Assembly: GCA_910587015.1 (NCBI GenBank)
Contig: CAJUME010000015.1
Span: 1-64,000 of the forward strand
DNA: 64,000 nucleotides
Source: an uncultured Christensenella sp.
GTDB taxonomy: Bacteria > Bacillota > Clostridia > Christensenellales > Borkfalkiaceae
Direction of reading: 5' to 3'
In this document: positions 17,979 to 25,764 of the stretch, piece by piece
Layout of the letters: the number at the start of each line of letters is the position of its first letter
Position numbering within the stretch: the stretch's first letter is position 1
Made by a program: the position numbers and the translations under genes
Notes under the pieces: model-generated
What the model was told of the DNA's origin: nothing
Seen by the model: only the letters and a program-made list of their open reading frames with translations
Databases searched by the model: none

Positions 17979-19355
17979 ATGGACAAAATAACCTTATTGC
18001 AAAAGCGCAAAAAACAGCTTTTTGATGCGGGTAAACACGTAAGGGCGGACATCAACGCGCTTATAGACGCAGACAGCTTTGTCGAGCTTTCCGCTTTCAG
18101 CTTTTCCAAAAACGAGTTTTACGGAGAGAATGCAGAGGGCGAGGGCGTGGTAACGGGCTTTGCCACAATCTGCGACTATCCCTTTTATATCGTTGCACAG
18201 AACGGTGCGGTGCTTAACGGCGGGGTAAGCAATGCAAATTGCAAAAAAATAGAAAAGTGCCTCAATCAGGCAGAAAAAACGGGTACGCCCGTAATTTATC
18301 TGCTGTCGTCGCTCGGCGTGCAGGTCGGCGAGGGGGTAAGCGTGCTCGAAGGGCTTGCCGGCTTGATTTTAAAGGCGTCGCAATTAAAGGGCAGCATTCC
18401 GCAGTACCTTGTTGTAAACGGCGAGGCTTACGGTCAGATTGCTCTGCTTGCGGGCATATGCGATTTCAACTTCTTTATAGACAAAAAAAGCGTGCTTGCG
18501 GCAAACAGCCCGCTTGTAATAACCGCTAAGGACGGCGCAAACGCCTCTAAGCTTGAAATCGGCGGCGCGGCCGGACTTAAAGGTGCAAATCTTGCTACGT
18601 TTACCGTAAAGAGCCTTGAAGAGGTTAAAAAGACCGTCGTAGAATTGAACGAAATAATTTGCACGCCCGTAATCGACAGCGACGAGCTGAACGTAAGCCT
18701 GCCCGCTCTTGATAAAAAAGCGGACGGCAAGGCAATAAAAAGCGTTTTCGATAAGGACTATGCAATTGAAATAGGCGCGGCGTACTCGCCCGAGGTTAAG
18801 TGCTATCTCGGCAGAATAGGCGGCATAGCGGTTGCGGCTGTTGTTTTTGACGGTGATAACGGAGTAGAGCTTAACGCGCACAACGTAAGAAAGCTTAAGG
18901 ATTTTGCGGAATTTGCAAGCTGTTACGAGCTTCCTTATATCACCTTTGTAAATACGCTTGGCATAACCGCAGACAAGGCTACGAACAACAGCCTTGTTAT
19001 TCGCGAAATAGGCGAATATGTTTCCGTGCTCGACTGTATAGACGCGGCAAAAATTTCGGTAGTGTACGGCAAGGCAATCGGGCTTGGCTATACCGTGTTC
19101 GCCGCAAAATCAATGGGCTATGATTACAGCTATGCGTTTGCAAACGCAAAAATCGCGCTTTTTGACAGCGTTCAGGGTGCGGAAATAGAATTTTCCGGTG
19201 AAAAGAAGCTTGACGGCGCAAAGCTTGCCGCAAAATACGCGGACGAGAATTCCGACCCCGTAAACGCGGCCGGCGGCGGATATATAGATAATATTATTCA
19301 GCCGTCGTTTATAAAGCAGTATCTTGTCGCATCGTTGCAGATGCTGTTGAAGTGA
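17979..19355 (+). CDS. Carboxyltransferase subunit (MmdA/12S-like), divergent
   Basis: 458 residues with two crotonase-like lobes, as in methylmalonyl-CoA decarboxylase alpha and transcarboxylase 12S subunits. The protein would move CO2 between biotin and an acyl-CoA. It is shorter than usual (about 510) and the N-lobe signature, normally SGGARIQEG, reads SLGVQVGEG; the GGxxxxSP loop reads AYGQIALLAG. The C-lobe keeps ITFVNTLG and VYGKAIGLGY in place of the usual FVDVPGF and RKAYGGAY. Substrate and activity are therefore uncertain. The ATG at 17979 follows TTGGAG. It heads a five-gene operon with oadG-, biotin carrier-, oadB- and oadA-like genes. Confidence 0.8.
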   Translation: MDKITLLQKRKKQLFDAGKHVRADINALIDADSFVELSAFSFSKNEFYGENAEGEGVVTGFATICDYPFYIVAQNGAVLNGGVSNANCKKIEKCLNQAEKTGTPVIYLLSSLGVQVGEGVSVLEGLAGLILKASQLKGSIPQYLVVNGEAYGQIALLAGICDFNFFIDKKSVLAANSPLVITAKDGANASKLEIGGAAGLKGANLATFTVKSLEEVKKTVVELNEIICTPVIDSDELNVSLPALDKKADGKAIKSVFDKDYAIEIGAAYSPEVKCYLGRIGGIAVAAVVFDGDNGVELNAHNVRKLKDFAEFASCYELPYITFVNTLGITADKATNNSLVIREIGEYVSVLDCIDAAKISVVYGKAIGLGYTVFAAKSMGYDYSYAFANAKIALFDSVQGAEIEFSGEKKLDGAKLAAKYADENSDPVNAAGGGYIDNIIQPSFIKQYLVASLQMLLK

Positions 19356-19363
19356 GGCGGTAA

Positions 19364-19723
19364 ATGATTAACAGTTTATTGTCCCTGATTAATCAGGAAG
19401 GCAGCTTAAGCTTCGGCGAGGCGTGCGTTTACGCGCTTATCGGCTTTTCCGTGGTGTTTGCGGGTATAATTCTGATAATCTTCATAATCTGGCTGATAGG
19501 GCTTATTATGAGAAAGTCGGATAACCTTGCTTTTCTTAATAACATTAAAATAGGAAAAAAGAAAAAGCAGTCCGCAGACGTACCCGCAACGGAAAGCGCT
19601 GCGGACAGCGCGGAAGCTGTTCCCGCAGAGGTAAAGGCGGCGATAGTTGCCGCAATTATGGCTTATTATTCGGAAGAAGCGCCCAAGTGCGAATTTAAAG
19701 TAAAAAGAATTAAAAGATTATAA
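19364..19723 (+). CDS. OadG-like gamma subunit of a biotin-dependent Na+ pump
   Basis: 119 residues: one N-terminal membrane helix (about 22-48), a Lys-rich stretch IGKKKKQ and an Ala/Glu-rich linker, then VKAAIVAAIMAYYSEE. This matches OadG, the small subunit that holds the decarboxylase complex together at the membrane. GAGGCGG precedes the ATG, 8 bp after the previous gene. Confidence 0.82.
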   Translation: MINSLLSLINQEGSLSFGEACVYALIGFSVVFAGIILIIFIIWLIGLIMRKSDNLAFLNNIKIGKKKKQSADVPATESAADSAEAVPAEVKAAIVAAIMAYYSEEAPKCEFKVKRIKRL

Positions 19724-19743
19724 AGATTTGTTGAGGAGTTTTT

Positions 19744-20100
19744 ATGCGCAATTTTATAGTTACTATTGACGGAAAACAATATTCGGTCGGAGTTGAGGAA
19801 GTAGGCGAAAGCGGAGCAGAGGTAAAGACGATTGTAGCGGCGCCTGCGGCAGAGGCGCCCAAGGCTACGCCCGTTGCAGTGACCGCAAACGGAGAAAAGG
19901 TCTTGTCGCCCTTCCCCGGACTTATTAAAAATCTGCTTGTTGCCGACGGTGCAGCCGTCAAAAAGGACCAGCCCATTATGATACTCGAGGCAATGAAAAT
20001 GGATAACGAAATTACCGCGCCCTGCGACGGTAAAATTACGTTCAGCGTTGCCAAGGGCGCAAACGTCGAAACAAACGCGCAGCTTGCAGTTATAGGCTAA
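19744..20100 (+). CDS. Biotin carboxyl carrier protein of the decarboxylase complex
   Basis: 118 residues. A short N-terminal segment is followed by an Ala/Pro-rich linker (about 37-50) and a biotinyl domain whose attachment site is LEAMKMDNEI, Lys being biotinylated. Flanking LSPFPGLIKNLLVADGAAV and ANVETNAQLAVIG complete the fold. GAGGAG lies before the ATG. It probably serves both the 12S-like and OadA-like carboxyltransferases. Confidence 0.93.
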   Translation: MRNFIVTIDGKQYSVGVEEVGESGAEVKTIVAAPAAEAPKATPVAVTANGEKVLSPFPGLIKNLLVADGAAVKKDQPIMILEAMKMDNEITAPCDGKITFSVAKGANVETNAQLAVIG

Positions 20101-20112
20101 TCGGGGGGAGCT

Positions 20113-21303
20113 ATGCAAAGTTTACTTGCAGTAAACTTTGGCGAGATTTTCGGAAATTTATACGAAGCAATGGGCTTTGTTCAGGGCACTGACTGGAAAA
20201 ATTACGTCATGCTGCTGATTTCCTTTATTTTAATGTATCTTGCCATTGTTAAAAAATTCGAGCCTATGCTGCTTTTACCGATTGCCTTCGGAATGTTTTT
20301 AATCAATATTCCCGGCGCGGAAAAGGTGCTTTGGGGCGTTCATCCCGAGGGCGACAGCTCGTTCGAGGCGGTTGAGCCCTCAAGCCGCGGGCTTTTATGG
20401 TACTTATATTTCGGTGTTGATAAGGTAATTTATCCGCCGCTTATATTCCTCGGAATAGGCGCAATGACGGATTTCGGACCGTTGATTGCAAACCCCAAAA
20501 GTATGCTTATAGGCGCGGGCGCGCAGTTGGGTATATTTATTGCGTTTATTCTGGCTTCCGTTCTCGGCTTTTCGGCGGCGGCGGCGGCGGCAATCGCAAT
20601 TATCGGCGGGGCAGACGGTCCTACGGCGATTATGGTTACTTCCAAGCTTGCGCCCGACTTAATTTCGGCGATAGCGGTGGCGGCGTATTCGTATATGGCG
20701 CTTATACCGATTATTCAAAAGCCTTTAATGAAGCTGCTTACAACCAAAAAGGAGCGCGCAATCAGAATGAAACCGCTCCGTCAGGTAAGCAAGCTCGAAA
20801 AAATTCTGTTCCCCGTAGTAGTTACGCTTGTCGTCGGCTTGATTTTGCCCGATTCGATTACTCTTTTGGGTATGCTGATGCTCGGCAATCTTATGAAAGA
20901 GTCGGGCGTGGTTGACAGGCTTTCGACGCAGGCGCAGAACGGTTTAATGAATACCATAACAATTTTCCTTGGCGTTTCAGTCGGTTGCAAGGCTAAGGGA
21001 AGCGTATTTTTAAGCCCGGAAACGCTTGCGATTATCGGCATAGGTCTGTTTGCGTTTATTCTGGGAACAATCGGCGGACTGCTTGTCGCAAAGGTTATGT
21101 GCCTTGTTACAAAGGGCAAAATCAATCCGCTTATCGGCTCCGCGGGCGTTTCCGCAGTGCCTATGGCGGCAAGAATTTCCGAGGACGTGGGAAGAGAATA
21201 CGACCCCCAGAACCACTTGCTTATGCATGCAATGGGGCCCAACGTTGCGGGTGTTATCGGCTCGGCAATAGCGGCGGGCGTTTTGCTTGCGTGCTTCGCT
21301 TAA
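20113..21303 (+). CDS. Na+-translocating decarboxylase beta subunit (OadB/GcdB/MmdB)
   Basis: 396-residue multi-helix membrane protein that decarboxylates carboxybiotin and exports Na+. The family blocks are plain: [17 protein letters not shown], the conserved [18 protein letters not shown] with its essential Asp, and [20 protein letters not shown]. The ATG is preceded by GGGGGGAG. Its presence makes the complex a membrane-bound sodium pump rather than a soluble transcarboxylase. Confidence 0.95.
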   Translation: MQSLLAVNFGEIFGNLYEAMGFVQGTDWKNYVMLLISFILMYLAIVKKFEPMLLLPIAFGMFLINIPGAEKVLWGVHPEGDSSFEAVEPSSRGLLWYLYFGVDKVIYPPLIFLGIGAMTDFGPLIANPKSMLIGAGAQLGIFIAFILASVLGFSAAAAAAIAIIGGADGPTAIMVTSKLAPDLISAIAVAAYSYMALIPIIQKPLMKLLTTKKERAIRMKPLRQVSKLEKILFPVVVTLVVGLILPDSITLLGMLMLGNLMKESGVVDRLSTQAQNGLMNTITIFLGVSVGCKAKGSVFLSPETLAIIGIGLFAFILGTIGGLLVAKVMCLVTKGKINPLIGSAGVSAVPMAARISEDVGREYDPQNHLLMHAMGPNVAGVIGSAIAAGVLLACFA

Positions 21304-21316
21304 ACAGGAGATATTT

Positions 21317-22744
21317 ATGGAAGGAAAGAAAGTTTTAATTACCGATACTATTTTGCGCGACGCGCATCAGTCGCACGCGGCAACCCGCATGAGATTTGAC
21401 GAAATGGAGCCTATGCTTCCGCTTTTGGACGATGTGGGATATTACTCATTGGAGGCGTGGGGCGGCGCTACATTCGACAGCTGTCTGAGATTTTTGAACG
21501 AAGACCCGTGGGACAGATTAAGAAATCTTAAAAAATACCTTAAAAAGACGCCCATTCAGATGCTTCTGCGCGGACAGAATTTACTCGGATACAGACATTA
21601 CGCTGACGACGTCGTTGAAAAGTTTATAGAAAAATCGATTGAAAACGGCGTAGGCGTTATAAGACTTTTCGACGCGTTAAACGACCCGAGAAACCTTGAA
21701 GCGTCTATAAAAGCAATAAAAAAATACGGCGAGGGCGGAAAGTGCGTTTGCGAATGCGCAATTTCGTACACCACAAGCCCCGTGCACACAACCGAATATT
21801 TTGTAAAGCTTGCAAAACAGCTTGAGGATACGGGTGCGGATAACATCTGCATTAAGGATATGGCAAACCTATTGCTGCCGTTTACCGCTTACGAGCTTGT
21901 TAAGGAGCTGAAATCGAAGCTTCGCCCCGAAACTAAGGTGCATTTGCATACCCACAACACCACGGGTACGGGCGATATGATTTATCTTATGTCGATACAG
22001 GCGGGCGTGGACATTGTCGACTGCGCGTTATCGCCGCTTGGAAACGGTACCTCGAACCCCGCAACCGAGCCGTTGGTTGCTTCGCTTAAAGGTACGCAGT
22101 ACGATACCGGAATAGAAATCGAAAAATTGTTGCCCGCGGTAACTCACTTTAACAAGGTTGCGGCAAGACTTGAAAAAGACGGTTTCCTCAACCCGAAAGT
22201 GCGCCGTGTTGATATCAATACTTTACTGTATCAGGTACCCGGCGGAATGCTTTCTAACCTTATGAACCAGCTTAAACAGGCGGGCAAGGAAGAAAAGCTT
22301 ACCGAATGCCTTGCGGAGGTGCCTGAGGTAAGGAAGGATTGCGGATATCCGCCGTTGGTTACGCCGTCAAGCCAGATTGTAGGAACGCAAGCGGTCTGGA
22401 ACGTGCTTTTGGGCAGATATAAGACAATAACCGCGCAATTCAAGGACATGATTTTGGGCAAATACGGCGCTGTTTTGGGTGAAGTAAATGCCGATATAGT
22501 CAAAATGTGCACAAAGGACGGAGAAAAGGTTATAACTTGCCGTCCCGCAGATTTGCTTGCAAATGAAATGCAGACGCTGACGGAAAAGGTCAAGGCAGAC
22601 GGATTTTATACTCAGGAGGAGGATGTGTTGTCCTATGCGCTCTTCCCAGAGGTTGCAACAAACTTCTTTAAATGGAGAAAGGCTAAGGACATAGGCGTAG
22701 ATACCGATTTGGCGGCTAATCCCAACAAGGTATATCCCGTATAA
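21317..22744 (+). CDS. oadA: Oxaloacetate decarboxylase alpha / 5S carboxyltransferase subunit
   Basis: 475 residues with the TIM-barrel signature TDTILRDAHQSHAATRM, SLEAWGGATFDSC, and the metal-binding HLHTHNTTGTG. It transfers the carboxyl group of oxaloacetate (or pyruvate) to biotin. The C-terminal biotin domain found in longer OadA proteins is missing, so it must use the separate carrier at 19744. AGGAG precedes the ATG at 21317; an upstream Met lies in the end of oadB. Confidence 0.93.
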   Translation: MEGKKVLITDTILRDAHQSHAATRMRFDEMEPMLPLLDDVGYYSLEAWGGATFDSCLRFLNEDPWDRLRNLKKYLKKTPIQMLLRGQNLLGYRHYADDVVEKFIEKSIENGVGVIRLFDALNDPRNLEASIKAIKKYGEGGKCVCECAISYTTSPVHTTEYFVKLAKQLEDTGADNICIKDMANLLLPFTAYELVKELKSKLRPETKVHLHTHNTTGTGDMIYLMSIQAGVDIVDCALSPLGNGTSNPATEPLVASLKGTQYDTGIEIEKLLPAVTHFNKVAARLEKDGFLNPKVRRVDINTLLYQVPGGMLSNLMNQLKQAGKEEKLTECLAEVPEVRKDCGYPPLVTPSSQIVGTQAVWNVLLGRYKTITAQFKDMILGKYGAVLGEVNADIVKMCTKDGEKVITCRPADLLANEMQTLTEKVKADGFYTQEEDVLSYALFPEVATNFFKWRKAKDIGVDTDLAANPNKVYPV

Positions 22745-22761
22745 ATTATAATTTGTTTTAA

Positions 22762-22788
22762 ACGGCGCGAGCGTTTTGCCCGCGCCGT
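22762..22788 (+). terminator. GC-rich hairpin at the end of the decarboxylase operon
   Basis: ACGGCGCG (22762-22769) pairs with CGCGCCGT (22781-22788), followed by AAGGTTTTATT. The T-tract is poor and AAGG is the next gene's binding site, so termination may be partial. Confidence 0.45.
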
Positions 22789-22799
22789 AAGGTTTTATT

Positions 22800-24026
22800 A
22801 TGAGCAAGGTTGCTGTTATCGGCGCGGGGGCGGCGGGGCTTATGGCCGCTTATGCCGCCGCGGCGAACGGAAATGACGTTACCGTTTTTGAAAAGAACGA
22901 AAAAAGCGGTAAAAAAATTTATATTACAGGTAAAGGAAGGTGTAACGTTACCCATGACTGCACGCCTTCCGAATTTTTGTCGAACGTAGTAAATAACGGC
23001 AAATTTCTTACGGGCGCAATATACAATTTTTCACCGCAGGACTGCGTGGAGTTTTTTGAAAACGGCGGTACAAGGCTTAAATCAGAGCGCGGGGCAAGAT
23101 ATTTTCCCGCTTCGGATAAAGCAAGCGATATAACAAAGTGTCTTGAAAATTATTGTAAAAATGCGGGTGTTTGCTTTAAATTTAACGAAAATGTGCTCAA
23201 TATAGCCAATTTGCATAGTACTATGCGTGACATAATAACTAATAAAGACAGTTATTCGTTTGAACATGTTATAATCTGCACGGGCGGTTTAAGCTATCCG
23301 GCAACCGGCTCCACTGGCGACGGCTATACATTCGCAAAATCGGCGGGTCACAAAATTGTCTTTTTAAGACCCGCGCTTTGCGGACTTAATTTAAAGGGAA
23401 ACTTTTATAAAGACTTGCAAGGGCTTTCGCTTAAAAACGTAGAATTATCAATTGACTGTAACGGCAAGCTTATCGGAAAACTTTTCGGTGAGATGCTTTT
23501 TACGCATTTCGGGGCTTCGGGTCCGATTATTTTGTCCGCTTCGAGCCTTATTAACGGATTTGACCTTAGCAAGGTTAAGCTTTCGCTTGATTTAAAGCCC
23601 GCGCTTACGGGGGAACAGCTTGACAAAAGACTTTTGAGGGATTTTGACGAGTACAAAAACAAAAGCGTTTCAAACTGCCTTAAAGAATTATTGCCTTCGG
23701 CGCTGATACCCGAAATTCTTAAAAGAAGCGGCATTGCGGCGGAAAAGCAAACTAATTCGGTCACCAAAGCCGAGCGTCTGCGTTTATTGACAAGCATTAA
23801 AAATTTTGATATGCTTGTTGCGTCATTGAGAGATTTTTCCGAAGCGATAGTAACCGCGGGCGGGGTGGACGTTAAAGAGGTCAACCCCAAAACAATGGAA
23901 AGTAAGCTTGTCAAAGGACTGTATTTTTGCGGTGAGGTGCTTGACGTTGACGCGTTTACGGGCGGTTTTAATTTGCAGATTGCATTTTCTACGGGCTACG
24001 CGGCGGGAAATTCTATAAAAAATTAA
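22800..24026 (+). CDS. BaiN/HI0933-family FAD-dependent oxidoreductase, carrying an in-frame palindromic element
   Basis: 408-residue flavoprotein of the YhiN/HI0933 family. The FAD-binding motif VIGAGAAGLMAAYAAA is followed by the family signature KKIYITGKGRCNVTH, then ATGSTGDGY and a C-terminal FCGEVLDVDAFTGGFNLQ. Some relatives act in reduction of bile acids, but the family is mostly uncharacterised. Residues 138-145 (LHSTMRDI) come from the palindromic element shared with miaA and murB, at a variable loop before CTGGLSYPATGS. It heads a run with cmk, plsC and ispH. Confidence 0.9.
   Translation: MSKVAVIGAGAAGLMAAYAAAANGNDVTVFEKNEKSGKKIYITGKGRCNVTHDCTPSEFLSNVVNNGKFLTGAIYNFSPQDCVEFFENGGTRLKSERGARYFPASDKASDITKCLENYCKNAGVCFKFNENVLNIANLHSTMRDIITNKDSYSFEHVIICTGGLSYPATGSTGDGYTFAKSAGHKIVFLRPALCGLNLKGNFYKDLQGLSLKNVELSIDCNGKLIGKLFGEMLFTHFGASGPIILSASSLINGFDLSKVKLSLDLKPALTGEQLDKRLLRDFDEYKNKSVSNCLKELLPSALIPEILKRSGIAAEKQTNSVTKAERLRLLTSIKNFDMLVASLRDFSEAIVTAGGVDVKEVNPKTMESKLVKGLYFCGEVLDVDAFTGGFNLQIAFSTGYAAGNSIKN
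23209..23236 (+). repeat. In-gene palindromic element, copy 2 (in the flavoprotein gene)
   Basis: ATTTGCATAGTACTATGC followed by GTGACATAAT; 27 of 28 bases match the miaA copy at 8230-8257, in the same codon phase. Confidence 0.75.
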
Positions 24027-24043
24027 GAACGGAAAATAAATAA

Positions 24044-25051
24044 ATGAAAGCTATTCGCGGAGCGACAACTGTTGATTTTGACGGTTGCGAACAAATCAGA
24101 GAAAGGGTTAAAGAGCTTCTTTCAGATATAAAAAAGGCAAATAACCTCAGCGATGAGGATATTATTTGTATAATGTTTTCAAACACAAGCGATATTCACT
24201 CGTTTTATCCGGCAAAGGCCGCAAGAGAGGCGGGCTTTGCCTCCGCGCCGCTGTTTTCCTCATCAGAGCCAGAAATCGAGGGGGCGCTGAAATTATGTAT
24301 ACGCGTTATGCTTTTGACCGATAAAGAGGATAAGCCCGTTCACGTTTATCTGCACGGAGCAAAAAATTTGAGAAAGGATATAACCGAAAGACTGAATATA
24401 GCTATCGACGGTCCCGCGGGTAGCGGAAAAAGCACGGTTTCGCGGCTGATTGCAAAAAAGCTCGATATTCTTTGCCTCGACACGGGCGCAATGTACCGCG
24501 CATGCGCGCTGAAATGCGTCAATGAAGGCATTTCGTGTACGGACGTGAAGTCCGTCGACGGCATTATAAACGATATAAATATCGAAGTTAAATACGAAAA
24601 CGGCGTACAGCATACCTATCTTGACGGCATGGACGTGTCACAAACCATTCGTGAGCCAAAGATATCCATGCTTGCCTCGGCAGTGTCGTCAATCGGCAGC
24701 GTCCGCAATAAAATGGTGGAGCTGCAAAGAAAAATCGCCGCGGCTACCCCGTGCGTGCTTGACGGAAGGGATATAGGCACAAACGTTTTGCCGAATGCAA
24801 AATTCAAGTTCTACCTCAGCGCACGTCCCGAAATAAGGGCAAAGCGCAGACAAGCCGAAAACGAAGAAAAGGGAATTTTTCAGCCCTATGACGAAATACT
24901 TGCGGACATAAAAAAACGCGACGAGCAAGACAAGAACAGAGAAATTGCGCCGTTGAAGCGTGCGGAGGATGCCGTTTACGTTGATTCCTCTGATATGAAT
25001 ATTGAAGAGGTTACGGCATTTATTATAAATAAAATTCAGGAAAGAATATAA
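24044..25051 (+). CDS. cmk: Chorismate mutase (AroH type)-cytidylate kinase fusion
   Basis: 335 residues. Residues 1-115 match AroH-type chorismate mutase: IRGATTV with the catalytic Arg, FPAKAAREAG-like YPAKAAREAG, EGALKLCIRVMLL (Cys and Arg of the active site) and PVHVYL (Tyr). Residues 116-335 are cytidylate kinase: P-loop IAIDGPAGSGKSTVSRL, LDTGAMYRA, LDGRDIGTNVLP and SARPEIRAKRR. There is almost no linker. It would link the shikimate pathway (chorismate to prephenate) and CMP/dCMP phosphorylation in one chain. I take the ORF as continuous because both parts stay in one frame with no stop. Confidence 0.92.
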   Translation: MKAIRGATTVDFDGCEQIRERVKELLSDIKKANNLSDEDIICIMFSNTSDIHSFYPAKAAREAGFASAPLFSSSEPEIEGALKLCIRVMLLTDKEDKPVHVYLHGAKNLRKDITERLNIAIDGPAGSGKSTVSRLIAKKLDILCLDTGAMYRACALKCVNEGISCTDVKSVDGIINDINIEVKYENGVQHTYLDGMDVSQTIREPKISMLASAVSSIGSVRNKMVELQRKIAAATPCVLDGRDIGTNVLPNAKFKFYLSARPEIRAKRRQAENEEKGIFQPYDEILADIKKRDEQDKNREIAPLKRAEDAVYVDSSDMNIEEVTAFIINKIQERI

Positions 25052-25053
25052 GC

Positions 25054-25764
25054 ATGGAAGAGGTAAACGCGACGGAAAAAGAGCGGCAGAAGGCAGAAAA
25101 GAAGAAATTAAAAGCGGAAAAGCGCAGATTAAGAAATTTAAAAGCAATGTTCGGGTTTCTGCATTTTATATATTACTTTTTTTTGGGCTTGTGGGTTATT
25201 CCGTTCAAAAGATACGGCAATAAGCGCCGCTTCGATGACCGAGAATACATTTTTGTATGCAACCATTTAAGCTGGGCGGACGTTTTTCCGTGTGCGCTTG
25301 CAACAAGCAAACCAATGCATTTCATTTGCAAAAAGGAGCTTGAAAACAGCGCAATAGGCAGATTTATAGTAAAATCGTGCCAGTGTATTCCCGTCAGCCG
25401 CGACGGTACGGACGTGGGCGCGGTAATGCAGTCAATGCGCTATCTTAAAAACGGCGAAAGCCTTGCAATTTTTCCCGAAGGAACACGCAATAAGACGGCA
25501 GAGGTTTTTTTGCCATTTAAAAGCGGCGCGGCTATGCTTTCGATAAAGACAAGAACGCCTATTGTGCCTATTGTTATGTCAAAAAAGCTCAAACCATTCC
25601 GCCGTACGCTTATTTTTTACGGCGACCCTTTGGAATTTTCAGATTATTACGGCAAAAAGCTGACCGCACAGGACATTGAGGACTGCGACAATTTATTGAA
25701 AGAGAGAATGCTTGAAATGCACCGTGAGGTTAACGCAGCGGGTAAGGTAAAAAAGAAAGGTTAA
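25054..25764 (+). CDS. plsC: 1-acyl-sn-glycerol-3-phosphate acyltransferase (PlsC-like)
   Basis: 236-residue acyltransferase making phosphatidic acid from lysophosphatidate. The NHxxxxD motif is CNHLSWADV, and FPEGTRNK is the second catalytic block, followed by PFKSGAAMLSIKT and PIVPIV. The N terminus is a Lys/Glu-rich helix (1-30) followed by one hydrophobic segment (about 33-50) that should attach it to the membrane. It starts 2 bp after cmk and touches ispH. Confidence 0.93.
   Translation: MEEVNATEKERQKAEKKKLKAEKRRLRNLKAMFGFLHFIYYFFLGLWVIPFKRYGNKRRFDDREYIFVCNHLSWADVFPCALATSKPMHFICKKELENSAIGRFIVKSCQCIPVSRDGTDVGAVMQSMRYLKNGESLAIFPEGTRNKTAEVFLPFKSGAAMLSIKTRTPIVPIVMSKKLKPFRRTLIFYGDPLEFSDYYGKKLTAQDIEDCDNLLKERMLEMHREVNAAGKVKKKG

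Noticed and set aside
22762..22788. GC-rich hairpin after oadA as a riboswitch for the flavoprotein gene
   Set aside because: Only one stem and too short a segment (55 bp) for any known aptamer; a terminator or processing hairpin is simpler.
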